A DNA stretch of 64,000 nucleotides from Nitrospira defluvii (GCF_905220995.1 NZ_CAJNBJ010000017.1:248001-312000); one strand, 5' to 3'. Numbered from the stretch's first letter, positions 15,630 through 25,670 are shown. Numbers and translations are program-made. Notes: a model not told the origin generated them from the letters alone.

Positions 15630-15815
15630 GTGAGAGCGATCACAACAATGGCGCTTCTTCGGCTTTTCTTGGGTATTGCTCAAATGGCTGGCGCAGCGTA
15701 CTCGATTTATTTACTCGTGGTTACTGGGATCAATGCGTTCTTTCTCATCGCGTTCGGGACTACCATCTCCTTGACTCTCATGAGCTTGTTACTGTTTGGA
15801 CGGAGTAAAAAGTAG
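15630..15815 (+). CDS. Small two-helix membrane protein
   Basis: About 61 residues from GTG 15630 (GGAGAG upstream) or 55 from ATG 15648. Two hydrophobic helices, ending GRSKK. It lies in the ars operon, 39 bases before arsI. No family recognised; the composition suggests a real small membrane protein. Confidence 0.5.
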   Translation: MRAITTMALLRLFLGIAQMAGAAYSIYLLVVTGINAFFLIAFGTTISLTLMSLLLFGRSKK

Positions 15816-15854
15816 GCAGAAACTTTCAACACTACTCAGAAGGAGACAAACCTC

Positions 15855-16325
15855 ATGAAACGTATGCACCTTCACATCGGGGTCGACAACCTTGACGAAT
15901 CCATCCGCTTCTATACGGCATTGTTTGGGGTCGCTCCCATGAAAACGAAACCAGACTATGCCAAATGGCTACTAGATGACCCGCACGTTAATTTCGCGAT
16001 CTCGACGCGTGCCAAGAAGGGCGTTGACCACCTCGGTATCCAGGTTGACGAAGACACGGAGCTGGCAGAGGTGCGGGAACGCCTCAAGGCGAAAGATGTG
16101 CCCCTAACCGATGAAGGGGAGACGGTCTGCTGTTATGCCCGATCGGAGAAGTCATGGATTCAAGATCCGTCAGGTATCGCATGGGAGACCTATCGAACAA
16201 TGGAGGATGTTCAACTCTTCTCTGGGCAAACCGAATCGTTGGAGGGTGCCTGCTGCACGCCAGACACCATGGGAACGCCCAATTGCTGTGAGCCATCTGA
16301 GAAAACTGCTGGGTGTTGCGACTAA
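15855..16325 (+). CDS. arsI: ArsI/CadI-like vicinal-oxygen-chelate protein
   Basis: 156 residues with the glyoxalase/dioxygenase fold: MHLHIGVDNLDESIRFYT supplies the first metal His, DHLGIQV the second, and the Glu lies in GIAWETYRT. The vicinal Cys pair in ETVCCYARSEKSW is the arsenic-binding pair of ArsI C-As lyases; the tail adds two more CC pairs and an isolated motif (ACCT, NCCE, GCCD). ArsI cleaves organoarsenicals using Fe(II) and oxygen. CadI, the cadmium-induced homologue, is the alternative name. Ribosome site AAGGAGAC. It overlaps arsC by one base. Confidence 0.88.
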   Translation: MKRMHLHIGVDNLDESIRFYTALFGVAPMKTKPDYAKWLLDDPHVNFAISTRAKKGVDHLGIQVDEDTELAEVRERLKAKDVPLTDEGETVCCYARSEKSWIQDPSGIAWETYRTMEDVQLFSGQTESLEGACCTPDTMGTPNCCEPSEKTAGCCD

Positions 16326-16747
16326 TGGAAACCAAGATTATCAAGGTGTTGGTGCTCTGCACGGGAAATTCCTGCCGTTCGGTCATGGCGGAAGCGTTGA
16401 TCAACGATCTCCGCCGTGGACGCTACCAAGCCTGGAGCGCAGGGAGCCATCCAACGGGGTATGTGCATCCCAAATCCATCGAAACCCTTAAGCGGCATGG
16501 GATTGATCCGGGTCAGCCGCATAGCAAATCGTGGAATGAATTAGGCGATCAACCTTTTGATCTCGTGATTACCGTGTGCGATCAGGCCGCTGGTGAAAGC
16601 TGTCCATTATTTCCAGGGAAGCCAACAAAGCTGCATTGGAGTACGCCTGATCCAGCCAAAGCGACCGGATCTGACGCCGAGATTAAGGCGGCCTTTGACG
16701 AGGCTTTTTGTATACTCAGAAAGCGTGTCGAGGATTTGACGAAATGA
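16325..16747 (+). CDS. arsC: Arsenate reductase, LMW-phosphatase type
   Basis: 140 residues. The P-loop CTGNSCRS near the N-terminus is the catalytic Cys loop of the thioredoxin-coupled ArsC family, with the further cysteines in ITVCDQAAGESCP (the relay pair). It reduces As(V) to As(III) for export by Acr3. ATG 16325 overlaps the arsI stop TAA. Last gene of the ars operon. Confidence 0.93.
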   Translation: METKIIKVLVLCTGNSCRSVMAEALINDLRRGRYQAWSAGSHPTGYVHPKSIETLKRHGIDPGQPHSKSWNELGDQPFDLVITVCDQAAGESCPLFPGKPTKLHWSTPDPAKATGSDAEIKAAFDEAFCILRKRVEDLTK

Positions 16748-16772
16748 CATCTGGTCGTGGATAGACTCGGGG

Positions 16773-17183
16773 TTAGGGCCTGCAGTACTGAAACAGCTCT
16801 TCGCAATGCTCATGGCCGGTTGTTGACTCCGGCATGATCTGGTACTGCACCTCTGTAACCCGATCGTTCTCCATTGTCACGATCGCCAAACAGGCGTGCC
16901 GCACGCCTTCCGGACGACCGCTTTTGCTTCCAGGGAAGGACTGTTCGAGCACTCCTCCCCCCTTGTAGTAGCTCAACACTCTCAGACCATGCTGCGATGA
17001 GACCATTCGCGGTGCACCGGCGCAGGCCAGGATCGCTGACTCCGACTTGCCAAGTAGCGCCTGCTTGGCAGTGGCGAGGCGAGACGAAGGTGTCTCGATG
17101 CAGCCACTGATCGCGGTAGAAGCGAGGGCCATCAGCAGCGTGACCATGACCAATGCAGGAACATCACGACAATTGCCCCTCAT
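16773..17183 (-). CDS. Putative lipoprotein
   Basis: 136 residues with a lipoprotein signal ending STAISGC (lipidated Cys about residue 28). The mature part resembles small periplasmic proteins of the SmpA/OmlA-like size (GKSESAILACAGAPRMV then a beta strand with YYKGGG), suggesting a similar fold, but the match is only by eye. Ribosome site GAGGTGGC. It converges with arsC. Confidence 0.6.
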   Translation of the reverse strand: MRGNCRDVPALVMVTLLMALASTAISGCIETPSSRLATAKQALLGKSESAILACAGAPRMVSSQHGLRVLSYYKGGGVLEQSFPGSKSGRPEGVRHACLAIVTMENDRVTEVQYQIMPESTTGHEHCEELFQYCRP

Positions 17184-17365
17184 GTTGCCACCTCACTGAT
17201 AGAAGTCGGTTTCGAGGCGGCGATCTCTTGGACCCGGGGGTGTTCGATACCAGCCCGTTCGCGGCTCGGCGTTTCACCAGACCGTCAGCCCAAGCACCGA
17301 GAGCAATTGGCTTGAGTACGGGCGGCTGCTGACATCGCGAGACGCCGACACAGCAACGTCGTCGT

Positions 17366-17695
17366 TCACGAACGTGGCCCGTACATGATCACTCCCATGC
17401 CAACCAGGCAAATCATCGCTCCGACCGCATCGAGCCGGTCTGGCCTTGTGCCATCGAAACCCCAGCCCCAGAGCAGCGACAACACGATGAACATGCCTCC
17501 ATAGGCGGCATAGACGCGGCCGAAATGGGCCGGCTGAAACGTTGGAATGATGCCGTAGAGGACTAAGATGAGCGCACCCGCAAGTGCGTAGCCGATCGGT
17601 TTCCCCTCGCGGAGCCACAACCATACGAGATAGCCGCCGCCTATTTCGCAGAGTCCGGCGACGATAAACAGTCCGATTGAGACGAGCAACGCCAT
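17366..17695 (-). CDS. YnfA/UPF0060-family membrane protein, copy 2
   Basis: 109 residues, four helices, with the family motifs [13 protein letters not shown] and [10 protein letters not shown]. It is close to the copy at 12247-12573 over the whole length, so the pair flanks the ars operon. Ribosome site AGGAGG before ATG 17695. Confidence 0.9.
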   Translation of the reverse strand: MALLVSIGLFIVAGLCEIGGGYLVWLWLREGKPIGYALAGALILVLYGIIPTFQPAHFGRVYAAYGGMFIVLSLLWGWGFDGTRPDRLDAVGAMICLVGMGVIMYGPRS

Positions 17696-17803
17696 CGCAA
17701 TGTCCTCCTAGGTGAAACAACTTCCACACGTTGCGCACTCAGGGATATCTTCAGAACGAGGCCGGGTTCTCCGCGTCGTGCTCGCTATGCCTGAGAGCTG
17801 GAT

Positions 17804-18712
17804 TCATTCAATCACATTGCGAGAAGACTGAGAATCGATACGAATCCGATCCGAACCTTGCTCCACAATCTGCAACGTGACATGTTCAATCCCAAACTGC
17901 TCTGCCAACAGTTGTTGCAGGCGTTGCAGGACCGCATCTTGATCCTCCCTAACCGAGACGACAACATGGGAACTGAGCGCATCCAGACCGGTCGTGATCG
18001 TCCAGATATGGAGGTCGTGTACCCCCTTCACGCCCGGGACGCCGGCCATTGCCCGCCCGACCTCCCGTGCATCCACACCGGTTGGGACTCCTTCCATGAG
18101 GACATGAACGGCTTGGGAAAGGAGCGCCCACGTGCGCCAGGCAATGAAGAGGCTGATCCCCACACTGAGGAGTGGATCGATGAGCACCCATCCGGTGGTC
18201 CAAATAATCGCGCCACCGAGCATGACGCCGAGGGAACTGATCGCATCACTCATCACTTCAAGATAGGCGCTGCGCACGTTCACACTCTCGTCAGCATGGC
18301 CGTCGAGCAGCTTCAGACTGGCAAGATTCACCGCCAACCCCACCAGTCCGACCAGTAGCATCGGAAGGCCCAATACCTGACTTGGCTCTCCGAAGCGGTC
18401 ATAGGCCTCATAGAGAATCCACGTCGCAAGGAGCAGCAGCACCACGGCATTGACAACTGCAGCGAGAATCTCCGCGCGATGGTAGCCATAGGTATTTTCA
18501 GGAGTCGATGGTTTCCCAGCCATCCACAGGGCAAAGGCACTCAGGCTCAACGCCGCCACATCCGTCAGCATGTGACCGGCGTCGGCCAACAACGCCAAAC
18601 TTCCCGTGAAGAGGCCGGCGATCACTTCGACGACCATAAACACCCCGGTGAGCAGCAAGACGCGTCGCAGATTCTTTTGCTGCACAGATCTGCTTTCTAA
18701 GTTGCTATGCAC
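17804..18712 (-). CDS. czcD: Cation diffusion facilitator (CzcD/ZitB type)
   Basis: About 302 residues. Six transmembrane helices with the zinc-site motifs ADAGHMLTD (helix 2) and SDAISS (helix 5), followed by a cytosolic C-terminal domain with HDLHIWTITTG, typical of CDF exporters of Zn, Cd or Co. I place the start at GTG 18712 behind GAAGGAGCTCTC; a GTG 24 bases upstream lacks a ribosome site. The cytosolic loop is not strongly His-rich. Confidence 0.92.
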   Translation of the reverse strand: MHSNLESRSVQQKNLRRVLLLTGVFMVVEVIAGLFTGSLALLADAGHMLTDVAALSLSAFALWMAGKPSTPENTYGYHRAEILAAVVNAVVLLLLATWILYEAYDRFGEPSQVLGLPMLLVGLVGLAVNLASLKLLDGHADESVNVRSAYLEVMSDAISSLGVMLGGAIIWTTGWVLIDPLLSVGISLFIAWRTWALLSQAVHVLMEGVPTGVDAREVGRAMAGVPGVKGVHDLHIWTITTGLDALSSHVVVSVREDQDAVLQRLQQLLAEQFGIEHVTLQIVEQGSDRIRIDSQSSRNVIE

Positions 18713-18801
18713 GAGAGCTCCTTCGTTGTGGCCCACCAGTCTTCTTCAAAGCGCGGCTTACTCTGCAGCGCATCGCGGGATCGCACCAGGACTTGCGAAT
18801 T

Positions 18802-19218
18802 CTAATGGCCATGGCCATCAGACGACCCTGGGACTGTCGATGCTTTGTCCGGAACCGTCACGTTGCGGAGCGGCGGTGAATCCCAAATGACGGTGTTCCC
18901 TGGAGCCAAGTCGGCAGCCGTCATAAAATGTGCATCTCCTTCCCGCAACGCTCCCATCCGGTACAGGACCATGCCGAGGTTGTAATGGGCCTCGGCAAAG
19001 GTCGGTGCAACCTCAATGGCAGCGTCGAACTGCCGTTTGGCCTTGTCCCATTGCCTCTCGCCGTACGTCTGGATGCCTTCCTCGTTGTGCCGAGCAGCGG
19101 CTTGATCCGTCCCGCTTGGCGCAGGCAACACCGCGCTGGCTGGTTTGGAGGTTGCCGCGCACCCGGCTATACTGACGACTCCCGTCAACAGCATGATTGT
19201 CTGCATCCCACGGTTCAT
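18802..19218 (-). CDS. TPR-containing lipoprotein
   Basis: 138 residues. A lipoprotein signal ends VVSIAGC (Cys 20). Two TPR-like helix pairs follow (NEEGIQTYGERQWDKAKRQF and AEAHYNLGMVLYRMG). The C-terminus ends GSSDGHGH with paired His. Likely a periplasmic or outer-membrane-linked scaffold. Ribosome site AAGGAG. It is downstream of the RND gene run in the same direction but 253 bases away. Confidence 0.75.
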   Translation of the reverse strand: MNRGMQTIMLLTGVVSIAGCAATSKPASAVLPAPSGTDQAAARHNEEGIQTYGERQWDKAKRQFDAAIEVAPTFAEAHYNLGMVLYRMGALREGDAHFMTAADLAPGNTVIWDSPPLRNVTVPDKASTVPGSSDGHGH

Positions 19219-19471
19219 AAAGGTCTACTCCTTCTAGCGATCGGCAATTGCGCTCTCTCGAACCTCGGTCCGGCGGCCTGGTACCATGCCCAGGCTGTTG
19301 CTGCAATGCTGCTTCGCCCTCTCCCAGAGGACAAACCGGCTATGGATATTTCAATGGCCCTCCCCGTCAAGATCGACCGGGAGAGGGGATCCGTAGACAA
19401 CCACCACGACTCATTGCCCTCAGCGCTTAGCTCCCCTCACTGATCGTTTGACACGATCCCCTTCTCACGCT

Positions 19472-22400
19472 TCAGGTCGTCGCCTCCCTGCCAGCCCCTC
19501 GGAGGAGCGTTGAGGACTCGGCTTCGCGCCGTTGAACGAGTCGTTGTTCCATCCATCGATAGAGCACCGGCAAGACCAGGAGGGTCAAGGCCGTGGAGGA
19601 AAACAACCCCCCGATCACCACTGTTGCGAGTGGGCGTTGGATTTCGGAACCGGGTCCGGTGGCCAGCAGCAGAGGAAGGAGCGCCATCATCGCGACAACT
19701 GCAGTCATCAGGACCGGACGCAATCGGAGAACCATCCCGGTCAGCACCGCTTCATCCAATGCCATGCCCTGTTCCCGCAGTTGGTTGATGTAGGCGATCT
19801 TCACGACCCCATTGAGCACCGCCACACCGAACAATGCGATAAAGCCGACAGAGGCCGGAACCGAGAGATACAGCCCGCCGAGCAAGAGCGCCAGGAGGCC
19901 GCCGACCATTGCGAACGGAATCGCGAGGAGAATGAGTGCGGCCTGCCTCAGGTTTCCGAATGTGAAAAACAGCAGCAGAAAGATCAGGCCAATGACCAAA
20001 GGGACAACCACGGCCAGGCGTGCCATCGCCTGTTGTTGGTTCTCGAATTGGCCGCCCCAGGTGAGGTAATAGCCCGACGGGAGCGGCACCAGACGCGCCA
20101 CTGCTACCTGGGCCTCTTCCACCGCACCGACGAGATCACGTCCAACCACATTGGCCTCGATCACAATCCGGCGGCTCGCATGCTCCCGGCTGATCTGGGC
20201 CGGCCCGTCCACAATCCGAATCTCGGCCAGATCCCGGAGCGGAATCCGGGAGCCGTCCGGGGCCGTCACCCACAACGCCGCAATCGTCTCGACATCAGCA
20301 CGCCGATCGTCTGGAAATCGCACCATGATCGGAAAGCGCCACTGTCCTTCGAAGACCTCGCCGGCGGCAATGCCGCCACCGACGGCTTCAATCACCTCTG
20401 TGATCTCGGCCACATTGATCCCATATCGCGCGATCCTGGCACGGTCGATGTCGATCTTCAGATAGTACAGGCCCGACACCTGCTCGATCCGGAGATCGGA
20501 CAGGCCGCGCACCTGCCGCAGCACCCTGGCGATCTCCTCTGCCTTGATCCGCAACGTCTCAAGTTCGTCGCCGAACAGTTTGACGGCGACCTGAGACCGG
20601 ACTCCCGAGACCAGTTCGTCGACGCGCATGGCGATCGGCTGGGACAAGCCAAAGGCGATGCCAGGCACTTGCGCCAGCCGCCGACGGATCTGCTCCTCGA
20701 TGTCAGCCTTAGACTGCGCCTGCCACTCGGACTCGGACTTGAGTAAGACGTACATGTCGCTGAGTTCCATCCCCATTGGATCCGTCCCGAGTTCGTTGGC
20801 GCCCGTGCGCGAAACCACGGAGCGCACATCCGGTACCTCCAGCAAGAGTCGTTCGACCTCCCCCGAAATTTTCAGTGATTCGCTGAGGCTGATGCTCGGG
20901 AGCCGCATCACATTCACGACGATCGTGCCTTCGTCCATGATCGGGACGAATTCCCGACCGATGAACGGGACCAGGGCCGCTCCGCCGACAAGTACACCGG
21001 CCGCCGCAAGGACGACCAGACGAGTTCTGCGGATGGCCCCCTCCAACAGCTGGCGATAGAGCCGTCGCCCTCTCTCCAATAGATGCCCACCCTCCTCCAT
21101 GACACCAGGCTTCATAAGCACCGCCGCCAGCACCGGAACCACCGTCATCGAAAGCACCAAGGAGCTCAGGAGGGCGATCACCACCGTCATGGCCAGCGGG
21201 ATAAACATCTTGCCCTCCATCCCTTGGAGTGTCAGGAGCGGGACGAAGGTCAACGCAATGATCAATTCTCCGAACAGGCTCGGCCGCCGCACTTCCAGGA
21301 CGGCGCGTAAGACGACTGGCAAACGGTCGGTAACCGAGAGGGCTCGGCCCGTGGTCTGCTCGCCCAGATGGCGCTCGACATTTTCTACCTGCACGATGGC
21401 CGCATCGACAATCATTCCCAGCGAGATGGCCAAGCCACCCAGTGACATCAGATTCGCCGACAGGCCGACCTGTTGCATAATCAGAAATGTAGCCAACGTG
21501 GCCAGCGGCAATGTCAGCGCGACAACGAGCGCGCCGCGGAGATTCCGGAGAAAAAGATACAGGACGAGGATGACGACCGCGGCACCCTCCAGCAGGGCCC
21601 GCTCAACGGTATCGAGTGCCCGTGCCACCAATTCGATGCGGTCATGGAACGGCACCATCTTCACGCCGGCCGGCAGCACCCGGTTGATCAACTCGACCTT
21701 GTCTTTCACCCCCGCGACGATCTCCCGGCTATTGCCGCCGCGGAGCATGACGGCAATGCCTTCGAGGACCTCGCCCTTCCCGTCGCGCGTGACGCCCCCT
21801 AATCGAATCGCAGTCCCTTGGCGAACTTGGGCCACGTCTCGAAGATAGATTGGTGTGCCCCTGTGCGCAGCCACCACGATTTGTTCAAGGTCCCCCACAG
21901 AGCGGGCCAGTCCCACCCCGTGGACGACCAACTTATCTCCGCCCTGCTCAATGTAACTGCCCCCGGCATTTTGATTATTCCCTGCGACGGCCGCGTGGAC
22001 TTGGCGTAGTGTGAGCCCAAAGCTCGTCAATCGATTGGGATCGACGAGGACTTCATACTGCTTGGCCAAGCCACCCAACGTGTCCACATCCGCGAGGCCT
22101 GGGACGGCGCGCAGCATCGGGCGGATGACCCAGTCTTGGAGGGTCCGCAAGTCGATGAGGCTCTGTGTCGAGCCCTCGACGAGATACATGAAGACTTCGC
22201 TCAATCCCGTACTGACCGGTCCGAGTACGGGCTCGGCGCTTGCTGGAAGCCGGGATCGCGCCTGGAGCACCCGTTCCAAGACGAGTTGTCTGGCGAAATA
22301 GATATCCATCCTGTCCTCAAAGACGACCGTTATCACCGAGAGTCCGAATCGTGACACCGACCGCAGTTCCGTTTTCCTCGGGAGGTTCGTCAACTCGATC

Positions 22401-22609
22401 TCCAGGGGAAAGGTCACGAGGCGTTCGATTTCTGAAGGCGCCAGAGAGGGCGCCCGGGTGATGACTTGAACCTGGACCGGAGTGACATCGGGAAAGGCAT
22501 CAATCGGGAGGTGGCGGAACGCGGCCACGCCGCTCACGATGAGCCCGAGCATAAGCAGCAGCACGATGAGTCGTTGTTCCAGCGCGCCGCGGATCAGCCG
22601 TTCGATCAT
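19472..22609 (-). CDS. Heavy-metal RND pump, CzcA/CusA family (system 1)
   Basis: 1045 residues, the full RND length, with twelve helices in two halves. The heavy-metal RND signature in helix 4 reads SLGMIVDAAIVQVENVERHL, carrying the conserved Asp and Glu. Such proteins expel periplasmic or cytosolic divalent metals through a TolC-type channel. ATG 22609 overlaps the stop of the adaptor gene (ATGA). The exact subgroup (Zn/Co/Cd versus Ni or others) is not clear; it differs from the Cu/Ag-type pump at 37164-40334. Confidence 0.92.
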   Translation of the reverse strand: MIERLIRGALEQRLIVLLLMLGLIVSGVAAFRHLPIDAFPDVTPVQVQVITRAPSLAPSEIERLVTFPLEIELTNLPRKTELRSVSRFGLSVITVVFEDRMDIYFARQLVLERVLQARSRLPASAEPVLGPVSTGLSEVFMYLVEGSTQSLIDLRTLQDWVIRPMLRAVPGLADVDTLGGLAKQYEVLVDPNRLTSFGLTLRQVHAAVAGNNQNAGGSYIEQGGDKLVVHGVGLARSVGDLEQIVVAAHRGTPIYLRDVAQVRQGTAIRLGGVTRDGKGEVLEGIAVMLRGGNSREIVAGVKDKVELINRVLPAGVKMVPFHDRIELVARALDTVERALLEGAAVVILVLYLFLRNLRGALVVALTLPLATLATFLIMQQVGLSANLMSLGGLAISLGMIVDAAIVQVENVERHLGEQTTGRALSVTDRLPVVLRAVLEVRRPSLFGELIIALTFVPLLTLQGMEGKMFIPLAMTVVIALLSSLVLSMTVVPVLAAVLMKPGVMEEGGHLLERGRRLYRQLLEGAIRRTRLVVLAAAGVLVGGAALVPFIGREFVPIMDEGTIVVNVMRLPSISLSESLKISGEVERLLLEVPDVRSVVSRTGANELGTDPMGMELSDMYVLLKSESEWQAQSKADIEEQIRRRLAQVPGIAFGLSQPIAMRVDELVSGVRSQVAVKLFGDELETLRIKAEEIARVLRQVRGLSDLRIEQVSGLYYLKIDIDRARIARYGINVAEITEVIEAVGGGIAAGEVFEGQWRFPIMVRFPDDRRADVETIAALWVTAPDGSRIPLRDLAEIRIVDGPAQISREHASRRIVIEANVVGRDLVGAVEEAQVAVARLVPLPSGYYLTWGGQFENQQQAMARLAVVVPLVIGLIFLLLFFTFGNLRQAALILLAIPFAMVGGLLALLLGGLYLSVPASVGFIALFGVAVLNGVVKIAYINQLREQGMALDEAVLTGMVLRLRPVLMTAVVAMMALLPLLLATGPGSEIQRPLATVVIGGLFSSTALTLLVLPVLYRWMEQRLVQRREAESSTLLRGAGREATT

Positions 22610-23826
22610 GGCGCGCCCTCCGACGGCATGTGCTCGCGGAGCAACTCAGACTTGAGGGCGTAACTGCCCTGCGTGACCACTTCCTCTCCTGCCGTGAGCC
22701 CAGCCACAACCTGGATGTAGTCGCCCGAGGCCTGGGCGACGGTCACCTCACGGGATTCGAACCGACGCGGTCCTTGCACAATGAACGCGACCGTCCGGCT
22801 GCCAACCTGCTGCACGGCTGCGCGCGGGACGCTCAAGACGGATTGCTCGTCCGTCATCAATGTGACGTCGGCGAACATTTCGGGTCGTAATCGGCCGTCA
22901 GGGTTGGATACATCCGCCCGTGCCGTCACGGTCCGCGTCGTGGGATCGATCACCGCGCCAACATAGGTAATGGCACCTCGAAACACCGTCTCCGGATAGG
23001 CCGACACTCGCAGCTCGATGGTGAGGCCGGTCTTCAGTCGACCAGCCTGTTGCTCCGGGAAATCGGCACGCACCCAGACAGTCGAGAGGTCTGCCACTGT
23101 GAAGAGCGTCTTATTGGGATCAATGACTTCGCCGATGGTCGCGTTCCGCTCAATCACTTCACCGGTAAAGGGCGCCCGCAGGAAGACTTGCGCAACCTCC
23201 GCATGGGGCAAGGTCTTGGCGGCCAGCCGCTCGATCTCCCGCTCCGTCATGCCGAGTAAATGCAGCTTTTCCTCCGCTTCGTGGAGATCGGCACGAGCAT
23301 TCTCATGGTCCGCCTCGCGCCGTTGATATTCCCCCGCGCCGATCGCACCGCGATCGATTAGGGCTTTGGCACGCTCCAGCGCTTGTTCCGTCACACCCAC
23401 TGTGGTCCTCGCTTTCCGATACTCCAACTGAGCCCCTCCAAAGGCGGGGCTGTCGAGTAACAGCAGCCGGTCCCCTTTCCGGACTCGGTCGCCGAGGTTG
23501 GTATACACAGCCACGATACGGCCGGGAACTCGCGCGCTCAGATGCGCTAGTCGATTCTCATTGACCAAAATCTTCCCCGCCTGGGCCTTGAGGGCCGTGC
23601 GGATCGGCCGGAGCGCTGCTCGATCGGTCTGTAGATGGGTGAGAGTCGGACTCCCATCAGGCAGTTCGATGATACCGGGTTCATTCAACGCCGTGGCCGC
23701 TTGGGCAGGCGGTTTCGGCGCATCCTCTTGCTTTGACTGACACGACGTACTCACTATGGCGACCAACAGGAACAGGCCGATCGTTCGATAAACCGGTGAT
23801 GAACGCCTCACCATGTGAACGTTCAT
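22606..23826 (-). CDS. RND periplasmic adaptor (system 1)
   Basis: About 406 residues, a membrane-fusion protein. Lipoprotein-type signal (LLVAIVSTSC), then a barrel-sandwich half (ARVPGRIVAVYTNLGDRVRKGD), a helical hairpin, the second lipoyl half (FLRAPFTGEVIERNATIGEVID), and the beta-barrel and proximal domains. It links the inner-membrane pump to the outer channel. ATG 23826 overlaps the channel gene's stop; order is channel-adaptor-pump, all coupled. Confidence 0.92.
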   Translation of the reverse strand: MNVHMVRRSSPVYRTIGLFLLVAIVSTSCQSKQEDAPKPPAQAATALNEPGIIELPDGSPTLTHLQTDRAALRPIRTALKAQAGKILVNENRLAHLSARVPGRIVAVYTNLGDRVRKGDRLLLLDSPAFGGAQLEYRKARTTVGVTEQALERAKALIDRGAIGAGEYQRREADHENARADLHEAEEKLHLLGMTEREIERLAAKTLPHAEVAQVFLRAPFTGEVIERNATIGEVIDPNKTLFTVADLSTVWVRADFPEQQAGRLKTGLTIELRVSAYPETVFRGAITYVGAVIDPTTRTVTARADVSNPDGRLRPEMFADVTLMTDEQSVLSVPRAAVQQVGSRTVAFIVQGPRRFESREVTVAQASGDYIQVVAGLTAGEEVVTQGSYALKSELLREHMPSEGAP

Positions 23827-25082
23827 GGCAACCCTCCCACCGCCCGCTCCAATCGGGCCAGCGCGATGGAATGATCGGCTCGTGCCTGGGCATATTCGAG
23901 GAGCGTCTGGCGGTAGACACGCTGCGCATCGATGACTTCGAGCAAACTCGCCACTCCATGGCGAAAACTGAACTGGGCGATGTCGAACGCTTCTTTGGCT
24001 TGATAGAGGAGTCCTTGCTCGAAGACCTGCATCTGTTCTTGAGCGGTCCGCACCTCCTGAAAATGCTGCGTGATGGTCTGCTCCAGTTCCTGCTGCACGC
24101 GAGCCCGTTCGGCTTGCGCTCGTCGATGAGCTCCCATCGCCGTCCCGATCTCTCCCTGTCGGCGATACCACAGGGGCAGCGGCACACTCAGCCCCGCCGT
24201 GATGGATTCGTCACCGGCTTCTCGATGATACTGGCCGATCACGGCCACGTTCGGCATGCGCGAGGCGCGTTCCTGTTCGATCGTAAATTCGGCTTGCTCG
24301 ACCGCTTTCTGTTGTCGGCGAAGTGCGGGATGTCGGTCGAGTGCCTGCTCTATCAGGATATGGAGTTCCAGACCCGCCCTCGCCGTTTCAAACTCCCCCT
24401 GGATGGCAAATGATTCTCCGAGGGCCTTACCTGTGACCGTATTGAGTTTGGCACGAGCCACCAGGAGCGCGTTGTCCGCCCTCGCCAGATCCTTCCGTGT
24501 TTTTTGGAGTTCAACGGTTGCCTTGACCAACTCGAATTTCGGCGCTTCTCGCGTGCTGACCCGCGCACTCACCAATTTCACAAGATCTTCGACCGTCTTC
24601 AGGTTCTCCCTCGCGAGCTGTGCATCCTGTTGCGCCAGGAGCAACTGGAAAAACGCCCCTTTTACTTCGGTCATGACCAGCACTTTTGTTTCGTCCATGC
24701 CGGCGAGGGCGCCGGCCACACCTGCGTCGGCGGCGCGTTGTCGGGCTGTGCGTTTGCCCAGCCACTCCAGCGGCTGCTCCACGGTGATCGTCCGTTCGGT
24801 GATCGAAACACCGGTATTTGGGTCCCGAATCGACCCACGGCCGGCCGACCCCGTGATGGTGGGATTCAAATAGGCACCGGCCGTGACGCGCTGACTTTGA
24901 CTCTGTTCCAGCACTGCTTCCGCGCCGTTCATCATTGGGTTGTGTCGGAGCGCGAGTTGTACGATTTGGCTCAGCGTGTATCCGCCCGGGCTCGGTTCTG
25001 TGGCATAGCCCGTCGGATATGACTCAAATATCATCGCGCATCCGAGCGCGGCGACGATTCTCCAAACGAGTGCAGGCCTCAT
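23823..25082 (-). CDS. Outer-membrane efflux channel, TolC/CzcC family (system 1)
   Basis: About 419 residues from ATG 25082 (GGGGGAGAACC upstream; a longer frame to 25136 is less likely). Signal peptide, then two outer-membrane-efflux repeats with long coiled helices (YTLSQIVQLALRHNPMMNG; ALDRHPALRRQQKAVEQAE). First gene of the three-gene export operon. Confidence 0.9.
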   Translation of the reverse strand: MRPALVWRIVAALGCAMIFESYPTGYATEPSPGGYTLSQIVQLALRHNPMMNGAEAVLEQSQSQRVTAGAYLNPTITGSAGRGSIRDPNTGVSITERTITVEQPLEWLGKRTARQRAADAGVAGALAGMDETKVLVMTEVKGAFFQLLLAQQDAQLARENLKTVEDLVKLVSARVSTREAPKFELVKATVELQKTRKDLARADNALLVARAKLNTVTGKALGESFAIQGEFETARAGLELHILIEQALDRHPALRRQQKAVEQAEFTIEQERASRMPNVAVIGQYHREAGDESITAGLSVPLPLWYRRQGEIGTAMGAHRRAQAERARVQQELEQTITQHFQEVRTAQEQMQVFEQGLLYQAKEAFDIAQFSFRHGVASLLEVIDAQRVYRQTLLEYAQARADHSIALARLERAVGGLP

Positions 25083-25199
25083 GCTGGTTCTCCCCCATCG
25101 GCGCCTTGGCGAGCGACTTCCGTTACACGCAGCCACGGACGTGCCGTGCTGAGCGCCTATAACTACGTTGAAGCGTGAAGAGCTGGAAATAAGCGTGGG

Positions 25200-25670
25200 T
25201 CAAACAGTCGGGGGAGGGCGAGAGGAAAAGGTGGTCACCAAGAGCACAGTGGTTGGCGAAGGACTGGGTTGCGGCTGCCACACGGCCTGAGGTGGCGCGG
25301 GCGGGTTCGCGTGGAAGGAACGTGCGGCCACCTCCAGCGCGGTGCCTTTGCCGACTTGCGGCTCGCCGGAGAAAGCGAGAACCAGATCAATTGCAAGGTG
25401 CTCCGGCCCGTGAGGTAGGAGCGTAATTACATGAAGCGGACAGCGGGTTTCGCCGTCTGCGACCGAGGCATGATCATGGTCGGAGAACTCACACACCAAG
25501 TCCGTGGAGAAAACCGTGTGGACCGTGCCACCATGCACGTGATCCGAGGCCCCATGGCGATGATCGGCCTCGGGATGAATATGGACCAACGGCACGGCAA
25601 GCACCCATAAGGACGCCCACATGAGAACCGCGAGGCGAAACCATGATGCGTTGCCATGCTTTAATCGCAT
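25200..25670 (-). CDS. His-rich exported protein
   Basis: About 156 residues from ATG 25670 (or 172 from ATG 25718). A signal or anchor segment (LAVLMWASLWVLAVPLVHIH) is followed by a His/Asp-rich stretch with HPEADHRHGASDHVHGG and FSDHDH, and a Cys pair (LVCEF, TRCPLH). The C-terminus is Pro-rich. It lies 117 bases upstream of the RND operon in the same direction, so it is probably a periplasmic metal-binding accessory. No family recognised. Confidence 0.6.
   Translation of the reverse strand: MRLKHGNASWFRLAVLMWASLWVLAVPLVHIHPEADHRHGASDHVHGGTVHTVFSTDLVCEFSDHDHASVADGETRCPLHVITLLPHGPEHLAIDLVLAFSGEPQVGKGTALEVAARSFHANPPAPPQAVWQPQPSPSPTTVLLVTTFSSRPPPTV

Noticed and set aside
19532-20746. Long open frame (404 codons) on the plus strand
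   Set aside because: Lies antisense to the RND pump gene; composition is that of a mirrored high-GC gene, with no ribosome site or motif.
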